A stretch of DNA of 7,745 nucleotides from Cyanobacteria bacterium OH_CDB_58 (GTDB lineage Bacteria > Cyanobacteriota > Vampirovibrionia > Gastranaerophilales > Gastranaerophilaceae): positions 1 through 7,745 of the forward strand of contig JAEZLC010000063.1 of assembly GCA_023435965.1 (NCBI GenBank). The letters are read 5' to 3'. The notes below the pieces were generated by a model. The model searched no databases. It was not told the DNA's origin and was given only the letters and a program-made list of their open reading frames with translations. Below are positions 7,563-7,745 of this stretch, piece after piece. The first letter of the stretch is position 1. Each line of letters begins with the position of its first letter. A program made the translations under genes and the position numbers.

Positions 7563-7592
7563 TTTATATACCTTCATAACATTTTTTTACAA
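7563..7592 (-). promoter_or_regulatory. Candidate promoter of the ROK-like gene
   Basis: On the minus strand TTGTAA (7587-7592), an 18-nt spacer and TATAAA (7563-7568) lie just past the stop codon of the upstream gene and about 68 nt before the ATG. The -10 matches five of six consensus bases and the -35 four of six. The rest of the 108-bp gap holds no other structure I can support. Confidence 0.35.
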
Positions 7593-7603
7593 AGGTAGTA
7601 GTA

Positions 7604-7745
7604 CTAATTCAGCTCATTGCCTCTGTGATTTTCCCAGTTATATATAGATGAGGGGTCTTTTGTAGGGTCAATATACTTGGCATAATTATCGAACTTCATA
7701 TATTTGGTTCTAAATATTACATAAAGCTTATTCATACCTGATCTA
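7604..7745 (-). CDS. C-terminal end of an unrecognised protein (partial)
   Basis: Read on the minus strand from the window edge, one frame is open for 46 codons and ends at TAG (7604-7606). It contains 'MNKLYVIFRTKYMKFDNYA' and ends 'NWENHRGNELN'. The composition (aromatic, Lys- and Asp-rich, no low-complexity runs) looks like real coding sequence. The only internal Met near the edge (codon at 7733-7735) has an AGG only one base upstream, too close to serve as a ribosome binding site. The frame is therefore more likely the tail of a gene that begins outside the window than a 43-residue small protein. I do not recognise the family. Confidence 0.5.
   Translation of the reverse strand, partial: RSGMNKLYVIFRTKYMKFDNYAKYIDPTKDPSSIYNWENHRGNELN

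Noticed and set aside
1..7745. CRISPR arrays, insertion sequences, tRNA genes or a defence or toxin-antitoxin system
   Set aside because: I found no repeat-spacer pattern, transposase motif, terminal inverted repeats, cloverleaf-like segment or recognisable defence protein on either strand.

Overview
The window is AT-rich and densely coding. It holds four complete or near-complete protein genes and the 3' end of a fifth. There are no tRNA or rRNA genes, mobile elements or CRISPR arrays that I can see. The lineage cannot be proved from this sequence. The base composition, an envelope protein of the AsmA class (which implies two membranes), and a sugar-kinase-like protein with an Asn-rich N-terminus ending in 'NPSFK' together recall gut Melainabacteria/Gastranaerophilales (non-photosynthetic relatives of cyanobacteria). 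I hold that at moderate confidence only.

Layout: (1) 34-2721, plus strand, a large AsmA/YhdP-like periplasmic protein. Its N-terminal anchor is missing and an in-frame TAA occupies the first three bases of the window. (2) 2797-3675, plus strand, an AraC-type regulator: two helix-turn-helix motifs joined to a GyrI-like ligand-binding domain. A second strong ribosome binding site and ATG lie exactly at the domain junction. (3) A bidirectional hairpin terminator at 3675-3703 separates this gene from the convergent gene 3. (4) 3702-5954, minus strand, a membrane-bound Cache-GGDEF-EAL protein. It has a degenerate GGDEF site and an intact EAL site, so it is predicted to degrade cyclic di-GMP in response to a periplasmic ligand. 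(5) 5955-6148, a 194-bp intergenic region with a credible minus-strand promoter and an inverted repeat over its -35 box. (6) 6149-7495, minus strand, a divergent ROK/ASKHA-fold kinase-like protein, with its own Shine-Dalgarno sequence and promoter candidate. (7) 7604 to the right edge, minus strand, the C-terminal 46 residues of an unrecognised protein.

The genes do not form one pathway. The plus-strand pair is separated by 75 bp and may be co-transcribed. The minus-strand genes are spaced by 108 and 194 bp and probably have separate promoters. The window looks like ordinary chromosomal housekeeping and signalling territory rather than a defence or mobile island. The most unusual points are the possible dual-product AraC/GyrI gene, the interrupted AsmA gene, and the ROK-like protein that lacks the family's signature residues.
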